From Alloalcanivorax mobilis (lineage in GTDB: Bacteria > Pseudomonadota > Gammaproteobacteria > Pseudomonadales > Alcanivoracaceae), in contig NZ_NMQZ01000039.1 in NCBI RefSeq assembly GCF_002864685.1, forward strand, positions 1 to 57,941: a DNA stretch of 57,941 nucleotides, in the 5' to 3' direction. Both the position numbers and the translations under genes were made by a program. Positions 30,360 through 38,415 of this stretch are shown piece by piece (the first letter of the stretch is position 1; every line of letters begins with the position of its first letter). Under the pieces are notes generated by a model, which saw only the letters and a program-made list of their open reading frames with translations, searched no databases and was not told the DNA's origin.

Positions 30360-30930
30360 ATACCAACGCCGTACCGTCTTGGCGGCCCGGCGCGGCGGCC
30401 GCCGCGACACGGCACTGCCTGGGCTATTGGTGGTTCTGCTGGCCATGCTGCTCGGTGGCTGCCAGACTGCCAGTTCAACGACATCCGGCACGGCCACGCC
30501 GGATGCCACCAAGAGCGCCGTTATGAACAATCACGAAATCGACAAGGAAAGCACCCGCCTGCTGGCGCCCTGCCCCTCGGCGCCGCATTGCGTCTCGAGC
30601 CTGGCCACCGACCCACGTCATCGGGTTGAACCACTGCCCGGCGCCGGTGATCGCGAGGCCAGCCTGGCCCTGCTCAAGGCGCTGCTCGGTGAATTGCCCC
30701 GGGTGGACTATGAAGCGGTGGGCCCGGCCCGCATCAACGCCCGTTTCACCAGTCTGATTCTGCGCTTTACCGATGACGTCACCTTTTATGTGCATGAGGA
30801 AGGCAAGATCGATGTGCGTTCCTCCTCACGGGTGGGCTATTACGACTTCGGCGCCAACCGCCGCCGCGTGGAGGATCTGCGCGAACGGCTGCGAGACCGG
30901 CTGGACCAGCCGCTTGCCAGCCAGAGCTGA
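30340..30930 (+). CDS. DUF1499-family lipoprotein in operon with lexA
   Basis: 196 residues. After a basic N-terminus, a lipoprotein signal (LLVVLLAMLLGGC) is followed by a Ser/Thr-rich linker and a DUF1499 domain beginning CPSAPHCVSSLATDPRHRVE and including LILRFTDDVTFYV and RSSSRVGYYDFGANRRRVED. The GTG at 30340 overlaps lexA by 20 nt, so it is translated from the SOS-regulated message. In P. aeruginosa the gene after lexA is the division inhibitor sulA; no SulA-like protein is seen here. DUF1499 function is unknown. A damage-inducible role is inferred from position only. Confidence 0.85.
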   Translation: MTPPRTEYQRRTVLAARRGGRRDTALPGLLVVLLAMLLGGCQTASSTTSGTATPDATKSAVMNNHEIDKESTRLLAPCPSAPHCVSSLATDPRHRVEPLPGAGDREASLALLKALLGELPRVDYEAVGPARINARFTSLILRFTDDVTFYVHEEGKIDVRSSSRVGYYDFGANRRRVEDLRERLRDRLDQPLASQS

Positions 30931-30943
30931 GCCAGAGCCGGGT

Positions 30944-31750
30944 ATGTCCGCACAGTGGGCCGATATCGGCGTCAACCTGACCGACAAACAGTTTAATGAC
31001 GATCACCGGGCGGTTCTGGACAGAGCCCGGAGCGCGAACATCGCGCTGATGCTGTTGACCGGCACCAGCGTGGAGGAATCGCGCCAGGTTCTGGCCCTGT
31101 GCCGGGGCTTTTCCGACCACCCGCTGCTCGCCACCGCCGGTATCCACCCGCACAACGCCCGCTTTTTCAGTGACTCGGCGCTCTCCGAGCTGGCGGAGCT
31201 GCTGGCACAGCCCGAGGTCGCCGCCGCCGGCGAAATGGGCCTGGATTTCAACCGCGACTTCTCACCCCGCCCTGACCAGGAGCGCGCCTTCGAGGCGCAA
31301 TTGGCGCTCGCCGCCGAGCTGGGTAAACCGGTGTTTCTGCATGAGCGCGATGCCCATCCACGTTTTCTGCCGATGCTCAAAGCCTGGCGTGACCGGCTGC
31401 CCGCCGCGGTGGTGCACTGCTTCACCGGCGAGAAAAGAGCGCTCTACGACTACCTGGACCTGGATTGTCACATCGGCATTACCGGCTGGGTTTGCGATGA
31501 GCGACGTGGGCGGCCACTGGCGGAGCTGGTGCCGCATATTCCGGCCGAGCGCCTGCTTCTGGAAACCGACGCCCCGTATTTGTTGCCCCGCGACTTGCCG
31601 GAACCGCCACCCCGCAAACGGCGCAATGAACCCGCCCTGCTGCCCTGGATCGGCGAACGGGTCGCCGCCCTGCGCGGCGACACCCCGGACCACCTGGCCG
31701 CCCTCACCCTCGCCAACAGCCGGCGGTTTCTTGGCCGCGCGGGGGAATGA
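30944..31750 (+). CDS. tatD: TatD-family metal-dependent hydrolase
   Basis: 268 residues, TIM-barrel amidohydrolase fold. Metal-binding and active-site motifs: ADIGVNLTDKQF, TAGIHPHNARFF, AAGEMGLDFNRDFSP, VFLHERDAH, AVVHCFTGEK and LLLETDAPYLLP. TatD proteins are Mg-dependent 3'-5' DNA exonucleases implicated in repair of oxidised DNA, which fits the lexA operon context. ATG 30944 follows the DUF1499 stop by 13 nt with GAGCCGGGT as a weak Shine-Dalgarno. The other members of the family (YcfH, YjjV) are harder to exclude. Confidence 0.9.
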   Translation: MSAQWADIGVNLTDKQFNDDHRAVLDRARSANIALMLLTGTSVEESRQVLALCRGFSDHPLLATAGIHPHNARFFSDSALSELAELLAQPEVAAAGEMGLDFNRDFSPRPDQERAFEAQLALAAELGKPVFLHERDAHPRFLPMLKAWRDRLPAAVVHCFTGEKRALYDYLDLDCHIGITGWVCDERRGRPLAELVPHIPAERLLLETDAPYLLPRDLPEPPPRKRRNEPALLPWIGERVAALRGDTPDHLAALTLANSRRFLGRAGE

Positions 31751-31764
31751 AACCGAGGGCGAGC

Positions 31765-31862
31765 GGGTGTTCAGTGTTCAGTTTAGGAGCAGGCCTGGCC
31801 AGCGGCGTTTTTGATTTTGATTTTGATCTTAGCGTCTAGCGTCTAGCGTCTAGCGTCTGGCG
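31765..31862. repeat. Mosaic of TTCAGTG, TAGGAGC and AGCGTCT words
   Basis: Between convergent genes: GTGTTCAGTGTTCAGTTTAG (31768-31787), GGAGCAGGCCTGGCCAGCGG (31786-31805), three TTTTGAT words, then four AGCGTCT heptamers ending at 31862. No Rho-independent terminator is obvious. This is the same vocabulary as at 24.0-24.5 kb and 36.86-37.01 kb. Confidence 0.65.
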
Positions 31863-31868
31863 GCCAGC

Positions 31869-32171
31869 CTAGCCAGCGCGCCAGTTGAAATCGACCTCCA
31901 GCGGCGCGGTGGGGCTGTCTTCCGGTTGGCCGGCCATTTCCCCATAGGGGGATTGATGGACCAGCACGGCGCGGTCGGTGGTCAGTTTGGCGAGCACGTT
32001 ATTGGCGTGTTCGGCGCCGTTGAAACGCACGATGGCGCCCTGCTCATCGACCACGTTGTGCGGCACGCCGTCAATCCGCACCTGCACGATGCAGACCGAC
32101 AGCACGACCGAGCGCAGCACGATCTTTTCCACGTGACGGCCGTTCAGTTGCCGGGCGGTGATCTTTTCCAT
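31869..32171 (-). CDS. DUF6482-like small conserved protein
   Basis: 100 residues, soluble, starting MEKITARQLNGRHVEKIVLR. The pattern VQVRIDGVPHNVVDEQGAIV with a later RAVLVHQSPYGEMAGQPE resembles the pseudomonad family that I know as DUF6482 (short proteins with a ...H..YDEM.G.P motif). Function unknown. ATG 32171 has AGAGGTG 7 nt upstream. It follows a glutaredoxin-like gene by 21 nt and is probably co-transcribed with rlmL. Confidence 0.7.
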   Translation of the reverse strand: MEKITARQLNGRHVEKIVLRSVVLSVCIVQVRIDGVPHNVVDEQGAIVRFNGAEHANNVLAKLTTDRAVLVHQSPYGEMAGQPEDSPTAPLEVDFNWRAG

Positions 32172-32192
32172 ATCGGGACACCTCTTATTCGC

Positions 32193-32423
32193 CTAAGCGC
32201 TGGCGTGCAGAAAGCGCTGTACGTCGAGTAATCCAAATGGCCAGGCCAGCTCCTCACCGGCCCGGGCGAGCACCGGGATGCGCTCGCCGTAGCGGGTGAT
32301 CAGGTGATCGTCCTCGGCAATGTCCACCGCTTCGATCGCCACACCGGGATCGACGGTGAGCAACAGCGCCCGTGCCTGATCGCACAAATGGCAGCCCAGG
32401 GTGGTGTATAGCGTGACGGACAT
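32193..32423 (-). CDS. Glutaredoxin-like thioredoxin-fold protein (DUF836 type)
   Basis: 76 residues. Starts MSVTLYTTLGCHLCDQA with a CxxC pair at Cys11 and Cys14 and the cis-Pro region RIPVLAR. Small glutaredoxin-like proteins of this type reduce disulfides or bind GSH; the partner is unknown. Its start overlaps the rlmL stop in a TGATG arrangement, so it is coupled to that gene. The preceding TTG codon could add one residue; ATG 32423 is preferred. Confidence 0.88.
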   Translation of the reverse strand: MSVTLYTTLGCHLCDQARALLLTVDPGVAIEAVDIAEDDHLITRYGERIPVLARAGEELAWPFGLLDVQRFLHASA

Positions 32424-34555
32424 CAACTCACTCCGTGACGAATCGCGTAGCAGTGGTGAATGGTGCTGTTACGGCGGAAATCCTCGGGAATACTGCTGGC
32501 GGTGATGTCCTCCACCTGGTACCAGCGCACGATTTCCTGATCCATGACGAAGCGGCGGAAATTGCAGGAAAAATACAGCACGCCGCCGGGTTCCAGGCGT
32601 TTCATGATGCGGCGAATCAATTCGCCATGGTGCTCCTGCACCACGAAATCGTTGCGCGCCTTGTTGTTGGAAAACGTGGGCGGGTCGCAGAACACCAGAT
32701 CGAATTGTTCGCTGCAGGTCTCCAGCCAGGCCATGGTGTCCGCGCGCACCAGCGGATGGGCTTCACTGGCGAAGCCGTTCAGGGCCAGGTTGCACCCGGC
32801 CCAGTCCAGATAGCGCCGCGAGGCATCCACCGTCACCGCCCGGCGGGCGCCACCGGCCAGCGCGTGCACGGTGGCCGCGCCGGTGTAGGCAAACAGATTG
32901 AGAAAACGTTTGCCGGCGGCTTCGCGGCCCAGCCGCAGGCGCATCGGCCGATGATCCAGAAACAGGCCGGTGTCCAGATAGTCACTGAGATTGACCAACA
33001 ACCTGGCCTCCCCCTCGCGCACCACCTTGTACTGGCTCGGCTGGGCGCCGCCCAGCTTTTGATACTGGCGGCTGCCCTTCTGCCGCTCGCGGGTGCGCAG
33101 GTGCACCTGCTCGCGGTGCACACCCAGCGCCGCGCGCACCGCGCTCACCGCCCACTGGCGGCGCTGGCGGGCCTTGTCTTCGTCAATGCTCGAGGGCGCC
33201 TTGAATTCCTGCACCAGGGCCTGATCGCCGTACACGTCCACCGCCACGTTGAACTCCGGCAGATCCCGGTCGTACAGACGGTAGGTCTGGATGTCGTCGC
33301 GCTCCAGCCAACGGCGCAGGTGCTTGCCGTTTTTGCGCAGGCGATTGAGCAACGGCACCGCTCCTTCCGGCAATTCAAAGCCGGGCGCATCGCTGACCCG
33401 CAACGGCGCGCGCGGCACCGGCGGCCGCGGCACGCTGCGGCGGATAAAGTTGATCAGAGCGCCGTTGCGTACTCGCCATTGCTGCTGAATATCCATGCCG
33501 GAGCGATCCAGGGCGGTGACGTCGGCGCCCAGCACCACCGCTTGCCAGGAGCGCGCTTTCTCCGCCAGCACCTGGCCCAGGCCGGCCAGCAGCCAGGCGG
33601 CTTGCTCTTGCTGGTCAAGCCGTTCCCCCCAGGGCGGGTTGGTGGCGACCAGCCCCTGCTCGGCGAAATCGCGCTGGCGCAGAGCGCCCAGTTCCCGGCG
33701 TTCAAAATGGATGGCGCCGCGCACGCTGGCGCGCTCGGCGTTGTGCATCGCCATCTTCAAAGTGTCGGCGTCGGCGTCGAAGCCCTTGAAGGCGGGCAAC
33801 GCCGCGCTCACCGCGCTGTCGCTGAGACGGCCCAGGCTGGCGGCGGCGGCGGCCATCGCCGGCTCCCAAAGCGCGCGCGGACAACCGCGCCAGGCCATGA
33901 ACCCGTACTGCCGGCGCAGCGCCCCTGGCGCCACCCCGGCGGCCATCCACACGCCCTCCACCAACAGGGTGCCACTGCCGCAAAACGGGTCCAGCAGCAC
34001 CGGCGCGCGGCTCTCAAGGTGCCAGCCACCGGCGCGCAACACCGCCGCCGCCAGGTTCTCCCGCAGCGGCGCGCGGCCGCCGGCGAGCCGGTAGCCACGG
34101 CGGTGCAGAGGCGTGCCGGCCAGATCCAGCCACAGCTGGGCCTGGCTTTCATCAAGCCGCGCTCGCACCGTGCAGGCGCCCTCTTCGCGCCGTGCCACTT
34201 CCATGCCGGGCAGCGCGCGCAGCAGCCGTTTGCTGCTGATGCGGCTGTCGCCGCGCACACCCTTGCCGTGGTCCAGGCTCAGATGTACCGGCGTGCCGGG
34301 CGCACACAGCTGCTGCCAGTCCACGGCGGCGGCAAGCGCCTCGGGCGCCTCTTCCGGCGGCACGTCAAGTTTCGCCAGCGGCAACAGCACCCGCTCCGCC
34401 AGCCGCGACCACAGGCACACGCCCACGGCCGCTTGCTCATCACCCTGGATGCCCACATGGGCACTGCCCTGCTCCGTTACCGTCATGCCCAACTCGGTCA
34501 GCTCATCGGCCAGCAGCGGCGCCAGACCGGGCAGACAGGTAATCACAAACTCCAT
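32423..34555 (-). CDS. rlmL: Bifunctional 23S rRNA methyltransferase RlmKL
   Basis: 710 residues (E. coli 702). The N-terminal half is RlmL (m2G2445): a THUMP domain, LLDPFCGSGTLLVEGVWMAA (SAM site) and the catalytic NPPWGERL. The C-terminal half is RlmK (m7G2069), with KRFLNLFAYTGAATVHALAG and FDLVFCDPPTFSNN. Both halves look intact. Start MEFVITCLPGLAPLLADEL matches the family. As in Pseudomonas it lies next to rmf, here divergently. Confidence 0.96.
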   Translation of the reverse strand: MEFVITCLPGLAPLLADELTELGMTVTEQGSAHVGIQGDEQAAVGVCLWSRLAERVLLPLAKLDVPPEEAPEALAAAVDWQQLCAPGTPVHLSLDHGKGVRGDSRISSKRLLRALPGMEVARREEGACTVRARLDESQAQLWLDLAGTPLHRRGYRLAGGRAPLRENLAAAVLRAGGWHLESRAPVLLDPFCGSGTLLVEGVWMAAGVAPGALRRQYGFMAWRGCPRALWEPAMAAAAASLGRLSDSAVSAALPAFKGFDADADTLKMAMHNAERASVRGAIHFERRELGALRQRDFAEQGLVATNPPWGERLDQQEQAAWLLAGLGQVLAEKARSWQAVVLGADVTALDRSGMDIQQQWRVRNGALINFIRRSVPRPPVPRAPLRVSDAPGFELPEGAVPLLNRLRKNGKHLRRWLERDDIQTYRLYDRDLPEFNVAVDVYGDQALVQEFKAPSSIDEDKARQRRQWAVSAVRAALGVHREQVHLRTRERQKGSRQYQKLGGAQPSQYKVVREGEARLLVNLSDYLDTGLFLDHRPMRLRLGREAAGKRFLNLFAYTGAATVHALAGGARRAVTVDASRRYLDWAGCNLALNGFASEAHPLVRADTMAWLETCSEQFDLVFCDPPTFSNNKARNDFVVQEHHGELIRRIMKRLEPGGVLYFSCNFRRFVMDQEIVRWYQVEDITASSIPEDFRRNSTIHHCYAIRHGVS

Positions 34556-34879
34556 TCGTTTCGCCCTGCAAGTGCCTGTTTTAAACGTTCAAACGGGGAA
34601 TTTACCAAAGAAAAATCAATCACTTAACCAATTCGTAGCGACGGCGGCCATTATACGGCACATGTTTAAATGAGCCAGCCGTTATCGCCACACGTTATTC
34701 GACACCCCACTCTTTGTTTGAACATACTCAGGGTGTGGCTTTCGATTCGATGCCGCCAAGGAGCAAGGAGAGACAGCGGCCATTTTGGCCATCATGGGTC
34801 GCTCCGCGAGGCGTCGACAGAGGTTCCTGAAGCCGCAAGCTAACCCGACATTGCGTCAGCAAAAAAGAGGAAAGCGTCT
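34556..34879. other. Divergent regulatory gap between rlmL and rmf
   Basis: A 324-nt gap less GC-rich than its neighbours. It includes AGAAAAATCAATCACTTAAC (34608-34627), a TTATAC hexamer at 34651-34656, and the interrupted repeat ACACCCC...GGGTGTGG (34708-34737). It must hold the promoters for both genes, but I cannot place a -35/-10 pair with confidence. Confidence 0.35.
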
Positions 34880-35086
34880 ATGAAGAGACAGAAACGGAAT
34901 CGTGAAGAACGCGCTTACAGCCGGGGGTACCTGGCCGGTTTTCAAGGCAGGCCCAGGGACTTTTGCCCTTTCGGCACGTTGCAAGCTCGCGGCCACTGGA
35001 TGAGTGGCTGGCGTGAGGGCCGCACGAATCAAGTACAAGGAATGACCGGCGTCGCTGGCATTCATACTCTCAGAGACATCGGATAA
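34880..35086 (+). CDS. rmf: Ribosome modulation factor
   Basis: 68 residues (E. coli 55). MKRQKRNREERAYSRGYLAG and the later CPFGTL, RGHWMSGWREGR match RMF, which binds the 30S subunit in stationary phase and drives 100S dimer formation. The C-terminus carries about 13 extra residues (GMTGVAGIHTLRDIG) not found in the E. coli protein. A GAGGA lies 12 nt before the ATG. The gene is monocistronic with a terminator at 35205. Confidence 0.95.
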   Translation: MKRQKRNREERAYSRGYLAGFQGRPRDFCPFGTLQARGHWMSGWREGRTNQVQGMTGVAGIHTLRDIG

Positions 35087-35204
35087 ATCAGGAATCTCAG
35101 TGGTCCGCCCGGCCACCTCCCGCCGGGCGCGGCACGGAACAAACGAAACATTGAACATAGAAAGAAAAACGATCAGCGCCGGCGCTTCGCGCGTCGACCC
35201 AACA

Positions 35205-35230
35205 GGGCCCCTCCCGGGCCCTTTTCTTTT
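35205..35230 (+). terminator. Rho-independent terminator after rmf
   Basis: GGGCCC-CTCCC-GGGCCC hairpin followed by TTTTCTTTT, about 120 nt beyond the rmf stop. It marks the boundary between the normal-GC chromosome and the AT-rich island. Confidence 0.85.
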
Positions 35231-36345
35231 CTATAAAATCAGTCAGTTAGTGACACATGGCGTAAACTTGGCGCAGCAATGCCGCACCTGTGCAAAACTC
35301 CCCCTAAACTTTCCGACCAACCAGATTATTTTATTCTTCATCATCAACCCAAAATCCGAACGTTCATTTTTATCATTAAAATCTTATTTTTTAAGAAACT
35401 CTTTCATTTTATATATATAATATATTTTCTAAGTCAATCTAAAGTTTATAAATTTTTGGCTGATAGAATGGAATCTCAGATTCAGATTCTCTCTCCTCTA
35501 GTGATAATCGTACAAATTCTTCAATCTTGCAAAATGTAGTAACATCTAACAAGCATAGCCCCTTCATTCGTAAAGACGCGTCCAAAAAAATGTTTAAGGC
35601 CTCCCTCGACTCTAATGATGTATCTGAGCACCCTATGACTTCTACACAGGAATTGGCAAGCTCCACAAAGTGCTTTCGTACAACTTTTGCTGCCGTTCGG
35701 TTTTTTGGATCATCCCAAAGATCAAGCAAACTCTCATCAGGGTAATCAAGATTGATTCCCTGGCTATTCTTTCGGTCCATATAAGCTGCCCAGAGCATCA
35801 TCAAAGGCAATTTCCCAGAGCGCTCTTCCGTAGCTGTAGCGCGCAGCATATCCTCACTGAACTCAAAGCTCACTGTCATCCAAAATTTGTCGAAAATAGC
35901 ATTTCTCTCTTTGAATCTCTCCCACAAGCGTGGCCAGATCAGCTCCCTGTGTTTCATCACCAAATTTTGCTTATGGATTTTATTCGACTCATTGATTTCC
36001 TTGTTAGCTATAGCCAGCTCTCTTTTTTGAATTCGTAATGAAATCAATAATAAAAAAACAGTGAAAAATCCAAGCACAGGATTAATAACACCCCCAACAA
36101 AATCTCCAAAAAGCGCGAACGACTCCGGCCCTCCCAAACCCAGCCCCCTAAACCTATAAAAATAAAAAAAAATCGTGCAAGCGAGCACCAAAATCATGAG
36201 ACACGCCAACCCGAAAACCCAGCCGAAAGCACCCCTCATATTTTCACCCTTACCAAATCTAAACAATGAGCTCCGATACTAACCGGAAGAAATTAATCTG
36301 AAAAGGTTTAGGTTTATAGATCAAAGATTATATATCTCAGTTACC
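35231..36345. mobile_element. AT-rich island between rmf and pyrD (probable horizontally acquired segment)
   Basis: Base composition changes sharply after the rmf terminator. Stretches such as 35390-35455 are almost pure A/T, in a window that is otherwise strongly GC-rich. The only convincing gene is the AbiC-like membrane protein at 35439-36239. No transposase, integrase or clear flanking direct repeats are visible, so the mode of entry is unknown. In P. aeruginosa rmf and pyrD are adjacent as far as I recall, so this is an insertion at a conserved junction. Confidence 0.65.
35439..36239 (-). CDS. Putative phage abortive infection protein (AbiC-like membrane protein)
   Basis: 266 residues. 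Two N-terminal membrane helices (about 5-27 and 45-66) surround the motif FALFGDFVGGVINPVLGFFT, the mark of the putative phage abortive infection family (PF16872 type, GDF-x-GG...NP...). A coiled stretch RIQKRELAIANKEINESNK follows, then a helical cytoplasmic domain. AbiC-like proteins are candidates for phage-triggered growth arrest; the mechanism is not known. ATG 36239 has AAGGGTGA upstream; a TTG at 36264-36266 could add nine residues. Codon use is AT-rich, unlike all neighbours. The assignment rests on the membrane motif; no enzyme residues are recognisable. Confidence 0.7.
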   Translation of the reverse strand: MRGAFGWVFGLACLMILVLACTIFFYFYRFRGLGLGGPESFALFGDFVGGVINPVLGFFTVFLLLISLRIQKRELAIANKEINESNKIHKQNLVMKHRELIWPRLWERFKERNAIFDKFWMTVSFEFSEDMLRATATEERSGKLPLMMLWAAYMDRKNSQGINLDYPDESLLDLWDDPKNRTAAKVVRKHFVELANSCVEVIGCSDTSLESREALNIFLDASLRMKGLCLLDVTTFCKIEEFVRLSLEERESESEIPFYQPKIYKL

Positions 36346-36613
36346 ACCTCCTAAACACAGACTGTCCAGAACTTTTCCGCGATCAAAGATGGCTCCCATA
36401 GCAGCTTTGTAGCGGGGCAGGAACAGGGAAGAGGTTGTAGGGAGCAACAAGCCGGGTCCGGGATTGGATTCTGTTGTGAGAGGCTCTATAACGTCGCGCA
36501 AGAGCAATTGAAGCTTTGGCAAGATTTTGTAAAAGGGGATGACAGGTTCTATCTGTGAGGAAATCTGGCTGCAAACGAGCATCTTTTATCGGCGTTGACG
36601 CCCTGCTGGGCGT

Positions 36614-36797
36614 CCTACTTTCTTGCTTGTCCAAGAAAGTAGGCAAGGAAGGACACCCCGATGTGTCGCCCTTCTGGTTCCCGAGCCGCGGGAACTTGAT
36701 GGCCGGGTCGGCGGCGAGACGACATCCTGTCGTCCGCCACCTCAGTTGGCCGTCCCTGGCCAACTGACCCTATCAATTTCCCGCGACTCGGCGACAC
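36614..36797. repeat. Multi-hairpin structured element
   Basis: Consecutive perfect stems: 36614-36625 with 36632-36643 (CCTACTTTCTTG, 12 bp), 36677-36683 with 36689-36695 (GTTCCCG, 7 bp), 36719-36724 with 36728-36733 (ACGACA, extended by GGCGG/CCGCC at 36710-36714 and 36734-36738), and 36743-36751 with 36758-36766 (CAGTTGGCC, 9 bp). Long-range arms 36681-36694 and 36778-36791 (13 of 14 pairs) and 36663-36670 with 36790-36797 (8 of 8) enclose the inner hairpins. The CTTTCTTG...CAAGAAAG...CACCCCGATG words recur in other gammaproteobacterial genomes in my memory. Open frames across it are not protein-like. It could be an RNA or a mobile hairpin element. Confidence 0.7.
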
Positions 36798-36856
36798 AAC
36801 AAGGGGGAAGACCCTCCAGATCAGCACCCGGCGAACCGTAACGCTGACCGCCTTTC

Positions 36857-37013
36857 TACAGCGCCGAGTAGGAGCAGGCCCAGCCAGCGACGGGTTTGAT
36901 GCTGGTTTTCGCGTCGGACGTCTGACGCAAAACCCGTCAGGTTCGGGGCAAAGACACCGTGCCATTCGGCCAAAAACCGTCGCTGGCTGGGCCTGCTCCT
37001 ACTCGGCGTTGTA
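36857..37013. repeat. Long inverted repeat (TAGGAGCAGGCC module)
   Basis: Arms 36857-36896 and 36974-37013 are near-perfect inverted copies (about 38 of 40), reading CTACAGCGCCGAGTAGGAGC then AGGCCCAGCCAGCGACGG. The core contains GCGTCGGACGTCTGACGC and AAAACCCGTCAGG, which pairs with the left-arm end. Bases 36362-36480 upstream of the structured element also hold a degenerate REP end (CGCGATCAAAGATGGCTCCC at 36379-36398), so the whole 36240-37153 gap is repeat-built with no gene seen. Confidence 0.85.
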
Positions 37014-37043
37014 GATATTCTCTGGCGCGCTAATCGTGGATAA

Positions 37044-37149
37044 GAAGTGTTCAGTGTCTGGTTTCCAGTGTTCAGAAAGGGCGCGGGCACGGGCTCTGCC
37101 CCACCCCGGCCTCGCTCGTGTTGCAGCTTGAAGCTTGAAGCTTGCAGCC
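37044..37149. repeat. TTCAGTG and AAGCTTG word clusters upstream of the pyrD stop
   Basis: AAGTGTTCAGTGTCTGG and CCAGTGTTCAGAAAGG (37047-37079) form a loose inverted pair. AGCTTGAAGCTTGAAGCTTG (37125-37144) is a tandem heptamer run ending 10 nt from the pyrD stop. Confidence 0.6.
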
Positions 37150-37153
37150 CGCC

Positions 37154-38152
37154 TTACCAACCTCTGACCAGTTCTCCGATCAGCCCGGGCCCCTGGTAGA
37201 TCAACCCGGAGTAGACCTGCACCAGGTCGGCGCCGAGGCGTTGTTTGCGGCGGGCGTCGTCGGCGTTGAGGATGCCGCCGACGCCGATGATCGGGATGCG
37301 CCGCTCAAGAGCCATGGCCATGGTTTCCAGGGCGTGGTCGGCGATCGGTGCGAGGGGCGCGCCGCTCAGGCCGCCCTGCTCGCCGCCGTGTTGGAGCCGT
37401 TCCACGCCAGGGCGTTGCAGGGTGGTGTTGCCGACACAGACACCGTCGATGCCGTGCTCGACGAACGCCTGGGCCATGGCCCACAGTTCGTCGTCGCTGT
37501 TGTCCGGGGCGATTTTGATCACCAGCGGCACGCGCTTGCCGTGGCGCTGGTCGAGGCGGGTTTGCGCTTCGCGCAGGGTGCCGAGCAAGCGGTCGAGGGC
37601 GTCGCCGTGTTGCAGGGTGCGCAGGCCGGGGGTGTTGGGCGAGGACACATTGACCACCAGGTAGCCGGCCAGGGCGTGCACTTTTTCCTGGCAGAGCAGG
37701 TAATCGTCCACCGCCTGCTCCACCGGGGTGTCCTTGTTCTTGCCAATGTTGATGCCGAGCACGCCCCGGTAGCGGCTGGCGCGGACGTTCTCCACCAGAG
37801 CGTCGACTCCGTGGTTGTTGAAGCCCATGCGGTTGATCAGCGCCTGCCGTGGCGGCAACCGGAACAGGCGCGGTGTGGGGTTGCCGGGCTGGGGACGCGG
37901 CGTCACCGTGCCCACCTCCAGAAAGCCGAAGCCCAGCTCCGCCAGACCATCAATGCAGTCGCCGTTCTTATCCAGCCCCGCCGCCAGGCCGACCGGGTTG
38001 GCGAACGTCAGCCCCATGACCTCCACCGGCCGCGCCGGCACCCGCCCTGGATACAGTTTACCCGCGCCCCGGCGCAGCATTTCCAGAGTCAGATCGTGGG
38101 AGCGCTCCGCGGACAGCGAGAACAGCAACGGGCGGGCCAGGGAATACAGCAT
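37154..38152 (-). CDS. pyrD: Dihydroorotate dehydrogenase (quinone), class 2
   Basis: 332 residues. A membrane-associated N-terminal helix ([20 protein letters not shown]) marks class 2. FMN and substrate motifs: [28 protein letters not shown], the catalytic Ser in [25 protein letters not shown] and [13 protein letters not shown]. It oxidises dihydroorotate to orotate with quinone as acceptor in pyrimidine synthesis. Length matches E. coli (336). It is monocistronic, flanked by repeat elements on both sides. Confidence 0.97.
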   Translation of the reverse strand: MLYSLARPLLFSLSAERSHDLTLEMLRRGAGKLYPGRVPARPVEVMGLTFANPVGLAAGLDKNGDCIDGLAELGFGFLEVGTVTPRPQPGNPTPRLFRLPPRQALINRMGFNNHGVDALVENVRASRYRGVLGINIGKNKDTPVEQAVDDYLLCQEKVHALAGYLVVNVSSPNTPGLRTLQHGDALDRLLGTLREAQTRLDQRHGKRVPLVIKIAPDNSDDELWAMAQAFVEHGIDGVCVGNTTLQRPGVERLQHGGEQGGLSGAPLAPIADHALETMAMALERRIPIIGVGGILNADDARRKQRLGADLVQVYSGLIYQGPGLIGELVRGW

Positions 38153-38302
38153 CGGGGTTCCTCAACGGTGAGCGGCGGCGGGCATTATAGGGACAGCATC
38201 ACGGCTGGGACAGGGTGAAGTCAGCGGGTGATGCGTGGAAACAGGCTGGCGGGAATCGGTCGGAGGCCGTGCCGGACCAGTTGCCCCAGCCCTGTAGATA
38301 GG

Positions 38303-38366
38303 GGCCACAAGCTTCAAGCTGAAAGGGCCGTTGCAACCTGAAGCTTCGAGCTTGGAGCTTGTGGCC
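38303..38366. repeat. CAAGCTT-word inverted element
   Basis: Left arm 38303-38324 (GGCCACAAGCTTCAAGCTGA) and right arm 38345-38366 (TTCGAGCTTGGAGCTTGTGG...) are inverted with about 20 of 22 matches around a 20-nt core. The AGGCCGTGCC word lies at 38268, and its reverse complement near 38388. The element sits between pepN and pyrD. Confidence 0.8.
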
Positions 38367-38415
38367 GCTCTCCACGGAGCACGGCCTAGACTGTTCCCTT
38401 CACCCTGCTCCCCCT

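Noticed and set aside
30340-30930. SulA-type division inhibitor after lexA
   Set aside because: The protein is a lipoprotein with a DUF1499 pattern and shows no resemblance to SulA.
32435-34627. Plus-strand open frame of 730 codons over rlmL
   Set aside because: Antisense to RlmKL motifs; low complexity.
35279-35539. 86-codon plus-strand frame in the AT-rich island
   Set aside because: A chance open frame in A/T-rich DNA with no Shine-Dalgarno; it overlaps the end of the AbiC-like gene.
36383-36965. Several 70-126 codon frames across the 36.4-37.0 kb gap
   Set aside because: They cross perfect hairpins and repeat modules, and their products are Arg/Pro-rich with no motif.
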